From contig JANFAH010000003.1 of the NCBI GenBank assembly GCA_024663395.1, forward strand, positions 372,001 to 436,000: a stretch of 64,000 bases of DNA. The letters are read 5' to 3'. Made by a program: the position numbers and the translations under genes. How positions within the stretch are numbered: position 1 is the stretch's first letter; every line of letters starts with the position of its first letter. The notes below the pieces were generated by a model. That model was given only the letters and a program-made list of their open reading frames with translations, was not told the origin of the DNA and did no database searches. This stretch comes from Pisolithus tinctorius. Taxonomy: Eukaryota; Basidiomycota; Agaricomycetes; Boletales; Pisolithaceae. This document shows positions 44,764 through 54,606 of this stretch, in pieces.

Positions 44764-46311
44764 TCACTGATGGTGGGCCGGAATTTCTACACCATCGAAA
44801 TGAGTGACCTTCTTCTTCTTGATATTATTTTTCAATTCTTCTACTTGTGCGTAAGCTCTTGCCAAGGCATGCTGGTCTTCTTCATCGGCATTACTCTCTA
44901 GTTCTTTGTCGATTAGGTAGGAGGAGGGATGTAGGTCGACCTGAAACTCCACAGATTCTTCATTAGTGAAGAACATCGTGCTGATGAGATGAGGTGGGGT
45001 ATCACATCCTCGAGATGAGTTCGATGACTGGCTAGGACATTGTACGGAGATGAGGTTTGCTGAGGCGATGATAGAATCACGCATGGCAAGGAAGTTGTCG
45101 ATCTTTTCTTTAAAGTTCTGGCCAGCAGCCATCCTAGGAATGTCAGAACCATCAGGCATAAATACTCTTCCCCCTATCAGGGTGCATTTCCCGGCTTGTA
45201 CGTATTCACGACACAGTGCGCACTCTGCCGTACGGTGGCCATCAGTGCTCCCGCAGAAGAAACACCATGGGTCAAAAGAGCGACGGAATTGGGCCTCTTG
45301 ACCTTGCTGAGGGGGTGATGTGTCGGTAGGTTGTTGGGCAACTTGGATGTACTCACATTTTAAGATAGTGGGGACAGTCGACGAAGAAGGGGGTGCAGAG
45401 TTCTGGGGAAACAAGGCTGAAGAATCAGGTTGAGGGAGATTTCATTTTGCTCTGCTGAGTAGGTAGTTAGCATGCTTGTAGACCAGATCGAACTCCCAAG
45501 GTTTGTCGATGTCATGATCTAGGTCTGAAAGTTGCAATCACGTGAGCAAGGAATTCTGGAACCTTGGGGGAAATCCCTCAAGGAATTTCTTGTTGATGTA
45601 GTTCTCAGGGAGCTTCTTCTTCTTCTGGATGAGGCCAAGGATGCGTCAGAATTCCCGGACATATTTACCAAGATCTTCCAGCGATCCCATAGGTTTCTGA
45701 ACTTGATGGTAGAGTAAGGTTTCGAGGTCGGCCTTGGTATAGTGACGATCTTTCACTGAGGCACCTGGATAGTAGTTCAGGAGTTCTTTGGAAAACATGT
45801 CCCAGTCATTGAAGCCATCAGTTGCAGCGTCTAGGGTGGACCAAAATTCTGCCTTGTTGTGATCAGCATAACAGATGACCCAGTGGATTTTATCTTTTCC
45901 GGTGTCAAGGCCAGCTTTGATGCAGAGTTGTTCGATGTCTTCGAGGTAGTGAGTGATGTCTTCAGTGCGACCGGAAAACTTCGGGGCTTTGTTAGAGCCC
46001 CTGAGCGGCATGTCTCTGGCTCCAGACATTTTTCGAGGTGGAACGGGGATCTGGATCAGAATTCGGGGAAGGATAGGAGCGGAATTTGAGAGAGTCGAGG
46101 CAAGAGTATTCTGTACAGGTATTTGAGTAGAAAGGGTGATAGCGGAATTTGTGATTAGGGAGTGGGAAGGAAGGAGGAGCTGTTCAGTGGCTAGTTCTGA
46201 ATCACTGGATGGTGAGGATGAAGAAGAAGTTAGTTCTGAGAGAGGCGAAAGTTCTTGACGTTCAGCAGGAGGATCGAAGGGCTTGTCGAAGTCAAAGCCT
46301 CCTGGAAACAC
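44764..46311 (-). pseudogene. Gyp-C Gag
   Basis: Two open blocks. Block 46311-45646: Ser-rich N-part then the core NKAPKFSGRTEDITHYLEDI, then a segment with DRHYTKADLETLLY and LEDLGKYVREF. After a degraded gap (45645-45415), block 45414-44764: knuckle CFFCGSTDGHRTAEC, acidic region and HFDGVEIPAHHQ before a TGA. The frame then continues open towards protease (FDEVAATRCLVNQVLE), suggesting gag and pol were one frame. It has no RS domain, unlike Gyp-A. Confidence 0.82.
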
Positions 46312-46524
46312 TGTGTAAAATGCTGGGGACTCTGGGCTCCGAAAGATCTCGTCTAAACCGAGATCTGAGTCTGATGAGTGCGGCTCTGAAATATCTCTAG
46401 GATCAGCTACCGGAATTAAGATTTCTGCTGAGGAAATAGATAGTCTGTGGAAGGGCTCTAAGAGCTCTTCGAGTTCAGTTCTTTGACAAGTGGGTTGTAA
46501 GGATCTCCTTTCCAGATCTACAGA

Positions 46525-46543
46525 CCCCTCATGGTGGGCTCCA
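46525..46543 (-). promoter_or_regulatory. Gyp-C primer binding site
   Basis: Sense TGGAGCCCACCATGAGGGG, six bases from the 5' LTR. One base (C/T) from the Gyp-A site. Confidence 0.7.
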
Positions 46544-46549
46544 AAATGA

Positions 46550-47565
46550 TGTGGGACACTACCTCTGGGTAGTGTGCAAATAGGGGAAAGCTGTAGGGAA
46601 AATCCCTAGGCTTGACCCAAGGGGTGCTGAGTAGGAAGGAGATGTAGAATGCGATGGTAGAGTCAGTCAAAGAGTCAAATGTGGGTCACAGAATTTAATT
46701 CCGCAGAGTTGAAGGTAGGGATAGACTTGCTTTTGAAATTCTGGATGACAATCTTGCACTGACAAAGTAACTCCGAGACAAATTAAGTGCATGGGAGAGG
46801 AAAACAAGTACTAGTGGAACAAGGACACAAAGACACAGTAGACACAGTAGATGCAGTAGATGCAAAGACACAGATACACAGCAGACTCAGAGGACGTGAA
46901 GACTCTTTGAGCTCTTTAGACTTGCACTAGACGCAGAATGTGGGTCCCAAAAGAGATTATTCTCATTTCATCGCTGAGGCGGGATTATATAGTACATGGA
47001 TAGTAAGGTACTAATCAGAGAAATGTGGGGCGGGAGAAGCAAAACTCTGAAAAATAAAGGGGACGATGTGTCAGACGTCAAAGCCATACAGCAATTTGTG
47101 AAAACAAACTGTAAGGTAGTAACTGAGAAATACAACAGGAAAGACAGGTATCTTCCGACAGGACGAGTGTACACTGTACTGTAGAGTGGAACGCGAAGGG
47201 TAGAGGCCGTAGGTAGAAAGGGGTTCTCACTTTGCGGAGAAAGGTTCACAGGAAAGGAACGAGAGGGGTAACCGGAGTTTTTACTGATGATCTGCATGGT
47301 TTCCCGGCTACGTGGTGAGGCGAGGGATGAAGCGGCATGACTGCGGAATTCCAGATAGACATATGTCAGGTTGATGTTGACATGGAATTTCGGGACGATG
47401 ACTGGTGTGCATTATTGATGGACCGGGGAGCTCTGAAGGTTCGACAGGCGAGGCAGCACATGAGGCAGATGGGATAATTCCGAAGATGATAGACATGGAT
47501 GGTAACGGTGGAATTTTGGTGTTGGCATCCCTATTCTGGCCTCAGGGAGTATACTACTCCCTACA
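46550..47565 (-). repeat. Gyp-C 5' LTR
   Basis: 1016 bp, the intact partner of the split left LTR. A sense TACTATATAATCCC TATA-like box lies near 46985-46998. It shows the unoccupied LTR-S target (GGGGCGGGAG) near 47030. Confidence 0.9.
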
Positions 47566-47569
47566 GTGA

Positions 47570-48022
47570 CACTCACACCTTGCTCACCAACAGCCTGCAC
47601 AGCCTCCTTGCCCATCTGCATGTCCTCATTGGCCTTTCTGTGCGCAATCTCCTTGGCCACCCACCTCTCATAGGCCTCATCGGCCTCTGTGATAGCGGGT
47701 CCATCTGCTGCATCTATCTTGGTGTCGATGCCCAGTTCTTGCCCACACTCGACAATGGGGTACACCTCCCCCTAGAAGACAGTCAATACCACAGGTCTCA
47801 GACGGCTTTCCTACTTACTGTTCTCTCCTCCCATCGGCACATCCACATGACCTTCTCCTCCCAAAGCTCCTCCTTGTCATCCAGGAGGCACCTTGCCTCA
47901 GCGACCAGAGCTGTGGAGGCAACGACAAACTTCACCTTTAAAGCGGTCTTCTCCACTTCAATCAGGTTGGGGGTGGCTGCGCATATGAGCTGGGACAGGT
48001 GGGGGGCACAGTTGGCAGACAT
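47570..48022 (-). pseudogene. Gyp-B antisense zinc-cluster gene, N-terminal part
   Basis: Exon 1, 48022-47819, starts MSANCAPHLSQLICAA and is helical (SPPNLIEVEK-like, LLDDKEELWEEKVMW, CRWEERT). Intron 47818-47772 begins GTAAGT and ends TTCTAG (47 nt). Exon 2 (47771-47566) reads GEVYPIVECGQELGID, then acidic and Ala-rich helices (ADEAYERWVAKEIAHRKANE) up to GEQGVSVT, where Gyp-C enters; it resumes at 27913 as VLVVTEKMSHVK. A TATA-like box lies about 80 bp upstream. The N-part resembles Gyp-C exon 1 in length and helical character only. Coding sequence looks open apart from the insertion, even though the surrounding pol of Gyp-B has several stops. Confidence 0.7.
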
Positions 48023-48100
48023 GGTGAGAGTATTAGATGCGATGGATGGAGGGGAGGAAAGAATCAAGTCGATGCGAAGGTTTGAGCTGTGCACTAACAA

Positions 48101-48110
48101 TTATATACTT
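48101..48110 (-). promoter_or_regulatory. TATA-like box of the Gyp-B antisense gene
   Basis: Minus-strand AAGTATATAA about 80 bp before the ATG at 48022, between the gene and the 3' LTR (48334). It suggests the antisense gene has its own promoter rather than using an LTR. Confidence 0.45.
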
Positions 48111-48333
48111 AGCAGCCATGAGGTGCTTATGTCATCAGTCCGGATGCCTATATGTGGCATTCAATGGTCTCCTCACATTCCTCAGCTCCATGCTTGCTTC
48201 ACTTCTATGCAGAATCATCCAGTGTTCTCAAACCCTCGGCACCACACTGTTGCCATCACCACATGGCAAGCTATTTATGTCCTCTGCGCCACGTGGCTGA
48301 CCAGGGACAGTCAGCATCTAAGTCCCCTGCAGG

Positions 48334-48980
48334 TGTGAGGAATCTGCACTCCCTGGATGTGTAAGCCCCTATCATTAACTGTTCCATGACTACTGTTATG
48401 TCCACTCCCCTCTCACGTTTGCCATCGTTCACACACTACCTTCCCACACCCTTGCTCCCTCTCACACAATGCTATACCCACGGCCACTGTGTTCCAGTCC
48501 CTTCCTTTCCCTCAGACCCTTTGTTTTACCATGGTCTCTGTTCCTTTTTGTTAGTAGTATACCCTTGGTCTCTGTTCCAGCTTGTCCTGTCTTATGTGTA
48601 CATGCTGTCATGCAGTTTTCCCTTACTGTACCTTGTCTTACTTAGGTTCCAGGTTTGCCTGGACTATAAAACCCTGTACTTAGGTACAGAATGATACCTT
48701 TTGGCACTTGGAAGGTCACCATGAGTTTCTTTTCCACTTTGTCTACACTGCACATCTCACATTCCACCACACTCAAACTATGTATACTGCTCGCACCACT
48801 TGCATCGCCAGTACTATTCCATGGACCATGCTGTGCATGTCACTAAACACTACTGCTACAAAGCACTGGGTCTCACCTCCTAGTCTTGACAGTCCAGAAT
48901 CCCTTGGGATGAACATTTTGTTCCCTTCATTTTTATTGTTGTTATCTAAGCCATTTAGCTCATCTTGGACTTTTCCTACA
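48334..48980 (+). repeat. Gyp-B 3' LTR
   Basis: 647 bp, the partner of 15652-16310. Preceded by a GGGACAGTCAGCATCTAAG motif and GCAGG, the likely polypurine region. Followed by TSD GTGC. Confidence 0.9.
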
Positions 48981-49745
48981 GTGCAAAATGAGCACTGCTA
49001 CTATGGGGAATATACTGTATGATGTCAGGTATAGATCAGTGTCGATGTACGAATTAATGGAGGGAGGGGATGAAGAGGGAGGGTGTGGGAAGGATAGGTT
49101 CTGGATGAGATGGTAGTGACCTGGCCTGCCTGGTTTGGGTATGATGGAGATGGGGGATGATTGGAAGTGACCAAGGTTGCTCTGGATCTCTGATGTGGTG
49201 TATGGGCTGAGGTATCTACCTTTGGTAAACTCTTTATGTACAGCTTTGCTGAATGCTGCTTGGTGTTCTAGGGTAGTGTGGCTGTTTGGCAGGGTGTATG
49301 TACATGGGTGGGGGGGTATGTTAGTGGAGAAGCCATGATGCATGCCTTGGACGATGTTTGCATAGCAATCTAATAAACCACAGGATGTGAGGGCTGCGTG
49401 CCATGCCTCAGGTTTGTAGGGGGTTAGCACTTGCATGCTTCTGTGCATGATGGCATTGCTGAGCTCTGTGTTCATGACTCCCACACCCTGAGCACTCATG
49501 TTTGATGGATTTGTGTGAGAGGCGACAGCCGTTGGGTTTTTGCCAATTGCTGCATAGGATGTGCCCTTTGCCATCAATGATGTGGCCTTCTGTGGTGCGC
49601 CTGGCATGCACAGGAGAGCTGTCCCATAGGCTGGGGTTGTTGCATTCATGGATACAGTGGGGGTGGCGCCCAAGGCATATGGGGCATGCTGCTTTTGGTT
49701 GGGGTGGGGGTCCTGGGGACTGTTTATGGGAAGGGGGTGAGGCAT
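48981..49745 (-). pseudogene. YR-1 reverse transcriptase, N-terminal part
   Basis: Reads TPYKPEAWHAALTSCGLLDC, a VQGMHHGF segment, FTKGRYLSPYTTSEIQSNLG, SPISIIPKPGRPGHYHLIQN, INSYIDTDLYLTSYS and IVAVLILH. This is the fingers region of a DIRS/Ngaro-type RT. It stops exactly at the Gyp-B TSD and continues in frame as LPPGSQGAVRD at 15647. Confidence 0.85.
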
Positions 49746-51011
49746 TCAACGTTTTGAATGGCAGGGATTGGGGTTGTTGGCAAAATCGGGGTCTGGGGGA
49801 CTGGGAGTGCAAGTCACAACTCCATAATGCCTGAGGCTCTGCTTGCTGCTGGTAGTAGCATCATGATTGTCTGGACTGTGGGGGTGAAGCTGGGTTTGTC
49901 TCGAAGAAGGCTTTGACCCTGTGGTGAGGGGAGCAGGGTAGGGTGGGTGTGGTGTCGAAGGGGTGACAAGGTCGTGTGTAGGATGAAAATGTCGATGGGG
50001 CATGGCCATGCCATTGGGAGGGATGGGAGAGGGTTGTGGTGTGGTTGGCAGACAGTAGGGACAGGGGGGGTTGGGAGGTGGTGCGATGTTGGGAGGGTGA
50101 TAAGGTAGTCAGCTTTGTGCACTGCCTGTGACCATTGAGACAACTGACCTTCGAGCTAGCTGCTTCTGGGCCGCATTGTTTACTTCGAACACTATGCTGG
50201 TCATCAGTGTGTCGTTGATAATGGAAATGTCAAATACATGGCCATTATTTGCTTTTAGTTCATCGTGCCATTGACGGCGCACCCAGGAGGTGTAGCTTAG
50301 GACTATAGCATCGCTGTTTGTGGTGGAATGCTGGGGGTGGCTTTTGAGATTCCAGAAAAACATGGCAAGGGCATTAATGTGCTTCTTGGGCCAAGGGACC
50401 ATTTTTATGTGGTGCAGGAAGGACACCCTAGCTTGTAAGAATTCACCGAAGTTTAGGTTGTGGTCCACACGAGCATTTTGTGATGCCTTGACTGAGGCTA
50501 CTGGTCTGAGGGTGAGTAGGTCCCTGGTGCTAGATATTCCGAAGGCGTCATCAGCATTCGACCTTGCATGTTTTGCCATGTCATTACAACCTTCTGGGGA
50601 GAAGTACCAGAGTTCGATGTAGTCACAGGATGCGAGCTTGTTGGTGGTGTATTGGGAGGGCCTGTTAACTAGGATTCTGGGGGGTGGTCTCCCAATGGTG
50701 AAATCAGCCATTTGGGGTTTTTTGCATTCTGTGTCACGGTGTTCATTGTTCTGGCCCTCTTCATCTGGTCTGGGCACTGGGTCTGGGTCTTGCCTGTGCT
50801 GGTTCTCTCTTTGTTGTGCTTCTTCCTCCTCAGCTCAGCGCCAGGCATTCCATTCATTGACTCTGTGTCGATGGTTGTCATCCCACACTGTGTGGAGGCA
50901 AGCTACGGCTTGTTCTAAGTTGAGGTCGAGAGTAGCCATCATCGCTTCTCAGATTTTGCAAAAAGCAGCCAACTCGAAATTTGGGCACTCCTTGAGATTG
51001 GGATCCACCAT
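49408..51011 (-). pseudogene. YR-1 Gag-like ORF with cysteine motifs
   Basis: Starts MVDPNLKECPNFELAAF at 51011 and is open to 50109 except for TGA at 50949-50951 and 50835-50837, both explicable as CGA-to-TGA. It includes helical DLNLEQAVACLHTVWDD and a core with LRPVASVKASQNARVD. After a frame change a Pro-rich part leads to a Cys/His cluster: CPICLGRHPHCIHEC, then a CCHC knuckle CSGCGSHEHRAQQC near 49450-49500. This layout is typical of the Gag-like first ORF of fungal YR retrotransposons. It overlaps the RT frame. Confidence 0.7.
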
Positions 51012-51849
51012 GATTGGTTGTGCCTGTGGAAAAGGAAATTGGTGAGAAAGGAGTGACTACGAGTTGGACAAAACGAATGTGGTTGGTGAGGCTGCGATGA
51101 TGAGGGGCAGCTATCGAGGTGGTGGCATGGAAGAAAGAGAAGACATGCTGCTTACCTAACACTGGTCCAAAGACTAACCTCTGTGACTCACTTGTGCCTC
51201 GCTGCATCGCAGAGTCACACATCATGGAGTTGTTTGGTATTGTGTACACGTTGCAGGGGTCACATAATCTTTTGCCTGAAGTCTATGCACCTGATGTGCT
51301 CCCTGCTACACATTATGTGCAGACGCAGTAAATTCGGATCAGTATGTCAGTTTGACTGGCCCATTGAAGGGCCCTTCACTGACTCAGGGTGACATGCAGG
51401 TTCTGTCGCACCACTCTAAGGCAATGAGAGCGACTGGCGCTGGATGCAAGGCAAGGAAGGACATGGATCCAAGTGCACTCCAAATGCCATGTTAATATGT
51501 GACGATACCTTAGGTCATGGCCAGCATTCAGTTCATGAGGCGCTTGTTAAATCGCAGACCAAAGGCATCCTCAATGGGCCATGTTGTCTGCAGATGGTTT
51601 GATTTCAAGGATATGATTGTATGAATTGCTTGCAAGCCTAATGGCAATTCAGATTCCAAAGTCGATGCTGCAAAGCATTGAGCAAGTGCCATCACTCGAT
51701 TTTGGTATTGCTGAAGTCACTCTGTGTCCAAAGATAATTGTCTCCATGTCCCTACCCATGTCTGCCTGGTCAGATGCCAGTAGGGGTATTGCCACAGTGC
51801 TGTCCACATACTGAAGCAAGAGTGGAGAACTTGTGAGGAAAGTGGTGTT
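51012..51849. other. YR-1 5' region or decayed unknown sequence
   Basis: About 840 bp upstream of the YR-1 Gag. The minus strand has short open pieces (for example DPCNVYTIPNNSMMCDS near 51240 and GRDMETIIFGHRVTS near 51740) with several stops between, which read like eroded coding sequence, but I do not recognise a family. It could be the 5' leader of YR-1 or the remains of another gene. Confidence 0.35.
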
Positions 51850-52323
51850 CATCAGGAAAATAACACTTTACTATTTTTGACTTTTTGTGACAATTGTGAC
51901 ATTTTGGGAAGGAATCTACCATTGTTACCCATGTCCTGCAGGCATGGCTGCACTGTTCTCACTGATTTTGGTCTTGTTCAAACCACCTAATTCATAGCTT
52001 TCAGTAGATACCACATACATTCAAATTTATGGAGGTTCCAAAGAGATATTGTGATTTTTCTCTCAGACAGTGTGCATCACACCAATGGCTCAATATCTCT
52101 GAATTTTCAGATGTTTTCTAGTCTTCTTGGCTTAGATATATCATCACTTAGTTGTCTCAATAGATTCTGTTCTCTTTTCATTCTTCAAAATGCTGTTTAT
52201 GGTCAGAAAAAAGTACAGATAGTAGGTTCCTTCCCAAAAAGTCACAAATAGTCACAATAGTCACAAAAAAGTCAAAAAAAGTCACAAAAAGGTCAAAAAT
52301 AGTAAAGTGTTAATTTCCTGATG
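51850..52323. mobile_element. 474-bp inverted-repeat element (MITE-like), AGTCA-rich ends
   Basis: Ends CATCAGGAAAATAAC at 51850 and its near complement at 52309-52323. The inverted repeats extend about 70-120 bp and are full of AGTCACAA/AGTCAAAA repeats. No coding sequence. A TSD is unclear (TT at most). A same-orientation copy of its right end is at 1-105. Superfamily not identified. Confidence 0.6.
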
Positions 52324-52639
52324 TTGTGTAGGCCAGGATTGCTACTAAACTGCCAGAGTTGCCATGGCTACCCTGTTACCAGTGTGTGTACACTTGAAGA
52401 GCTTCACCATCTGCATCCCTTCATACCAGGTTACATGAGTTTTCCAAACACAACTTTGGTGCTGCAGCTCCGCTGCACTGGACTCCCCTCGCCCTTGCCA
52501 CTCTCGCCATTCCAACAGACAGCACGCTACAGCCATCAGTAAACCATGCAAACCACCAAGTTCTTCCATTACAAAGCAATTCGAGCAGATAGCAGGTAGT
52601 CATGATGTGTTCATTTTTTTCAGGATAACACTAATAACA

Positions 52640-53790
52640 TGCTGTGGAAATATTTGACCTTGAACAAGTACAAGAGATGGAGAATCAGATGCAGTGGGAG
52701 GTCATGCAGATGCAACTGAGGCTTGACCTGAACCACGTGGTGCTTGTGCATCCGCTATGCATATGACATGACTAATGAAGTGGTTCACAGCCCCTGTGAT
52801 ACAGTCAGGATATACCCACCCCCTGGTTACAAGAATGCTTATCTCTAAGAACCAGTGGGAAGTGGGCAACTTATGCTCTTCAATACAGCTCCTATTTATC
52901 TCTCAGGTAAGTGTTACATCACCCAATCTGTGCTCTTGACAGCATCGTTTCGGTCACAGGTGTGGATCTCATGCCAATCCCATGACTGCATTTAATTACG
53001 AGGGCTAACTGCATCTGGGCAAGCATCAGTCCGTGAAATGGATGGATGAAAGATAACATTTGATGGACCTGCAGAAGCATTTTACAGACACCAGTATCGA
53101 AGGCATTCTGAGTGAACAGCTCCGCGGATTACTGCAGATCATCTTGACAGAACTGCCATCTACATGAACACTATCGACAAGTAAATTGTTAGCGATATCC
53201 AATCTGCATTCACCAAGTGTCTTCGTCGGTCAGATGACTCTGATCGTGAAATAGTAGTCAAATATACATCGCCTTTTACCTTGTTCTCCAGCACTTTCAA
53301 TTCATATACAGTGACCATCAAAAAGTTGGGTGTCCACTCCAGGCTTGCATAACGTATTGCGATGGCGAGGTATGTAATTGTATTGGCTTGTGGTATCACC
53401 AGTATACTAATTCTGGGCCTTCTGGAAGAGAGCTGTCTGCCGAGTTGTGGTGCAGGGCAGAGAGATAAGGCATGCTGCCTCGTGTTCCAGGGTATTTTAG
53501 TGCACTCGTCCTTCATCCCCTCGCTTCTCCCCTCTTTCCTCTTGCCTCCTCTGCACTTGTGGTCTCAGCAGAATGCAAGGTGATGGCTACCGCACTGAGT
53601 GTACTGACCTAGCTTCTGGCTGTGGGCAGACCCTGCCCTGCTATTACTTTTGTATCTGCTAGTCATTTTCTAACCATCGCTGTTACCCATCCACAGGTGC
53701 TCTCTTCCCATCTGAAAATTGTTTTGTCCCCCGAGTTTTTGCTGGACCAAAGGTGCCAGGCTCTCCCTTTTGGAGGGCCTACCATTTAGG
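52640..53790 (+). pseudogene. Broken multi-exon gene of unknown function
   Basis: Plus-strand exon remnants with readable coding flavour: SPCDTVRIYPPPGYKNAYL, stop, EPVGSGQLMLFNTAPIYLS; then intron about 52909-52959 (GTAAGT...CACAG); then CGSHANPMTAFNYEG, stop, LHLGKHQSVKWMDER, a frame change, FDGPAEAFYRHQYRRHSE, stop, LDRTAIYMNTIDK, stop, IVSDIQSAFTKCLRR, SPFTLFSSTFNSYTVTIKKL. A GTATGT donor follows near 53370, and a later exon near 53695-53790 reads ENCFVPRVFAGPKVPGSPFW. Several TGA/TAA codons break it. I do not recognise the family; it may be a host or transposon gene. Confidence 0.45.
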
Positions 53791-53894
53791 TATTGGTTGA
53801 TTCACCTGATACTCCCACTTATATAATCTAATTAGACACAACATTGCTGTTTTGATGTCAGTCTAAGATGAGGCATTTGAGGTGTTTTCCCCCT

Positions 53895-54130
53895 CAATGA
53901 ATAATTATTGAATACCATAGAGTACTTAAAAAGATTAAGAGCCACTAATCTACCTGAGCCACACCAGGCACACTGGGATTTGTCATCAGTGCCCTGCCAA
54001 TGCTTCCCACACACATGACACATCATCCCCGACACCTCTCATCACCATTGTCAACAGCAAGCTCGCATATCTCAACAACTACACAATGTACAAGCATCGG
54101 ACTTTCATGGCCATATAGTACTCATGTCTA
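53895..54130. repeat. Tandem repeat unit 1 (about 233 bp), left of Copia
   Basis: Diverged copy of the units at 59613-60081, sharing CAACAACTACACAATG and TTTCATGGCCATATAGTACT. The array was split by the Copia element, TSD GTCTA at 54126-54130. Confidence 0.75.
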
Positions 54131-54599
54131 TCACAAATATATCTATACAGATAGCTCAGTCACACGCAGATAGCAACAATGTCTAATACATTCACCTATA
54201 CAGATAGCTAGGTGCATGGTAAGTATAGTAAAGTAAGTGGAAAGGTATCATACTCACCTCAGTCGCATGCAGATAGCGACAACGTCTGAGGTGATCTGGT
54301 TTACAGTGTAGAACTAAATACTGTAGTTGTAACAATAGAAGTGAAACACCAGGTGTTGAACCTGTCTACATACAATAAGTATTGTCTCGTTGTGAGACAT
54401 GCTATGGTCTTTGTGGATAACAAGAAGACTCGCACATAAGTGCGAGACACTGTAAATACAATAAACATAAGGGCACGGAGAGTTAGTTGTGCGTTCAGTA
54501 GTAGTGTTAAGTAAGAAAAAGTTTAAAACGGAAAGTAGTTCTCATGACCCGGAGCAGATGTGTTCGGAATGGACTACGTGCGACTTGCCAAATCTAACA
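54131..54599 (-). repeat. Cop-1 3' LTR
   Basis: 469 bp, the partner of 59144-59612. On the sense strand it is preceded by ACTTGAGGGGGAG (plus 54600-54612), the likely polypurine tract. Confidence 0.93.
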
Positions 54600-54606
54600 C
54601 TCCCCC

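Larger units (their letters stand above)
27918..47565 (-). mobile_element. Gyp-C: Ty3/Gypsy element of the Gyp-A family, nested
   Basis: LTRs: right (5') 46550-47565, 1016 bp; left (3') 27918-30769, interrupted by LTR-S and about 1007 bp without it. TSD GCGA (27914-27917) and GTGA (47566-47569). Minus-strand order: LTR, primer site, Gag, protease, RT, RNase H, truncated integrase; a plus-strand zinc-cluster gene lies next to the 3' LTR. It contains Gyp-E in RT. Without inserts it is about 9.7 kb. Its entry point is inside the antisense gene of Gyp-B, and removing it restores that frame (GVSVT-VLVVTEK). Confidence 0.9.
15652..48980 (+). mobile_element. Gyp-B: Ty3/Gypsy element of the Gyp-A family, nested
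   Basis: LTRs at 15652-16310 (659 bp) and 48334-48980 (647 bp) start TGTGAGGAATC and end TTTTCCTACA. TSD is GCGC (15648-15651) and GTGC (48981-48984), one CpG transition apart. Plus-strand order: LTR, primer site, Gag, protease, RT, RNase H, integrase, internal polypurine-like motif, then the antisense zinc-cluster gene and the 3' LTR. It contains Gyp-D within RT and Gyp-C within the antisense gene. Without these inserts it is about 10.1 kb, matching Gyp-A and Gyp-C. It is poor in CpG and has many missense and stop changes, so it is older than Gyp-A and Gyp-E. Confidence 0.9.
106..51849 (-). mobile_element. YR-1: tyrosine-recombinase (DIRS/Ngaro-type) retrotransposon, split into four pieces
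   Basis: Reading the minus strand from 51.0 kb, the pieces are Gag (51011-49408), N-terminal RT (49745-48981), middle RT (15651-15390), RT plus RNase H (4236-3169), recombinase N-part (2942-2744) and recombinase C-part (1168-316). The interruptions are Gyp-B, Gyp-A and a Tc1/mariner-type fold-back element. Removing each insertion with one TSD copy restores an open frame at both RT junctions. About 5.7 kb remains, a normal size for DIRS/Ngaro elements. The gene order Gag, RT, RNase H, tyrosine recombinase is the DIRS order. The outer limits are set by AGTCA-rich repeats at 1-105 and 51850 and are less certain. The element is dead: the RT catalytic Asp pair reads Glu-Asn and the recombinase carries stops. 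Confidence 0.85.

Noticed and set aside
47499..48338. 279-codon plus-strand ORF across the Gyp-B antisense gene start
   Set aside because: Opposite-strand shadow that also crosses the LTR boundary; the minus strand has ATG, intron and TATA-like box.
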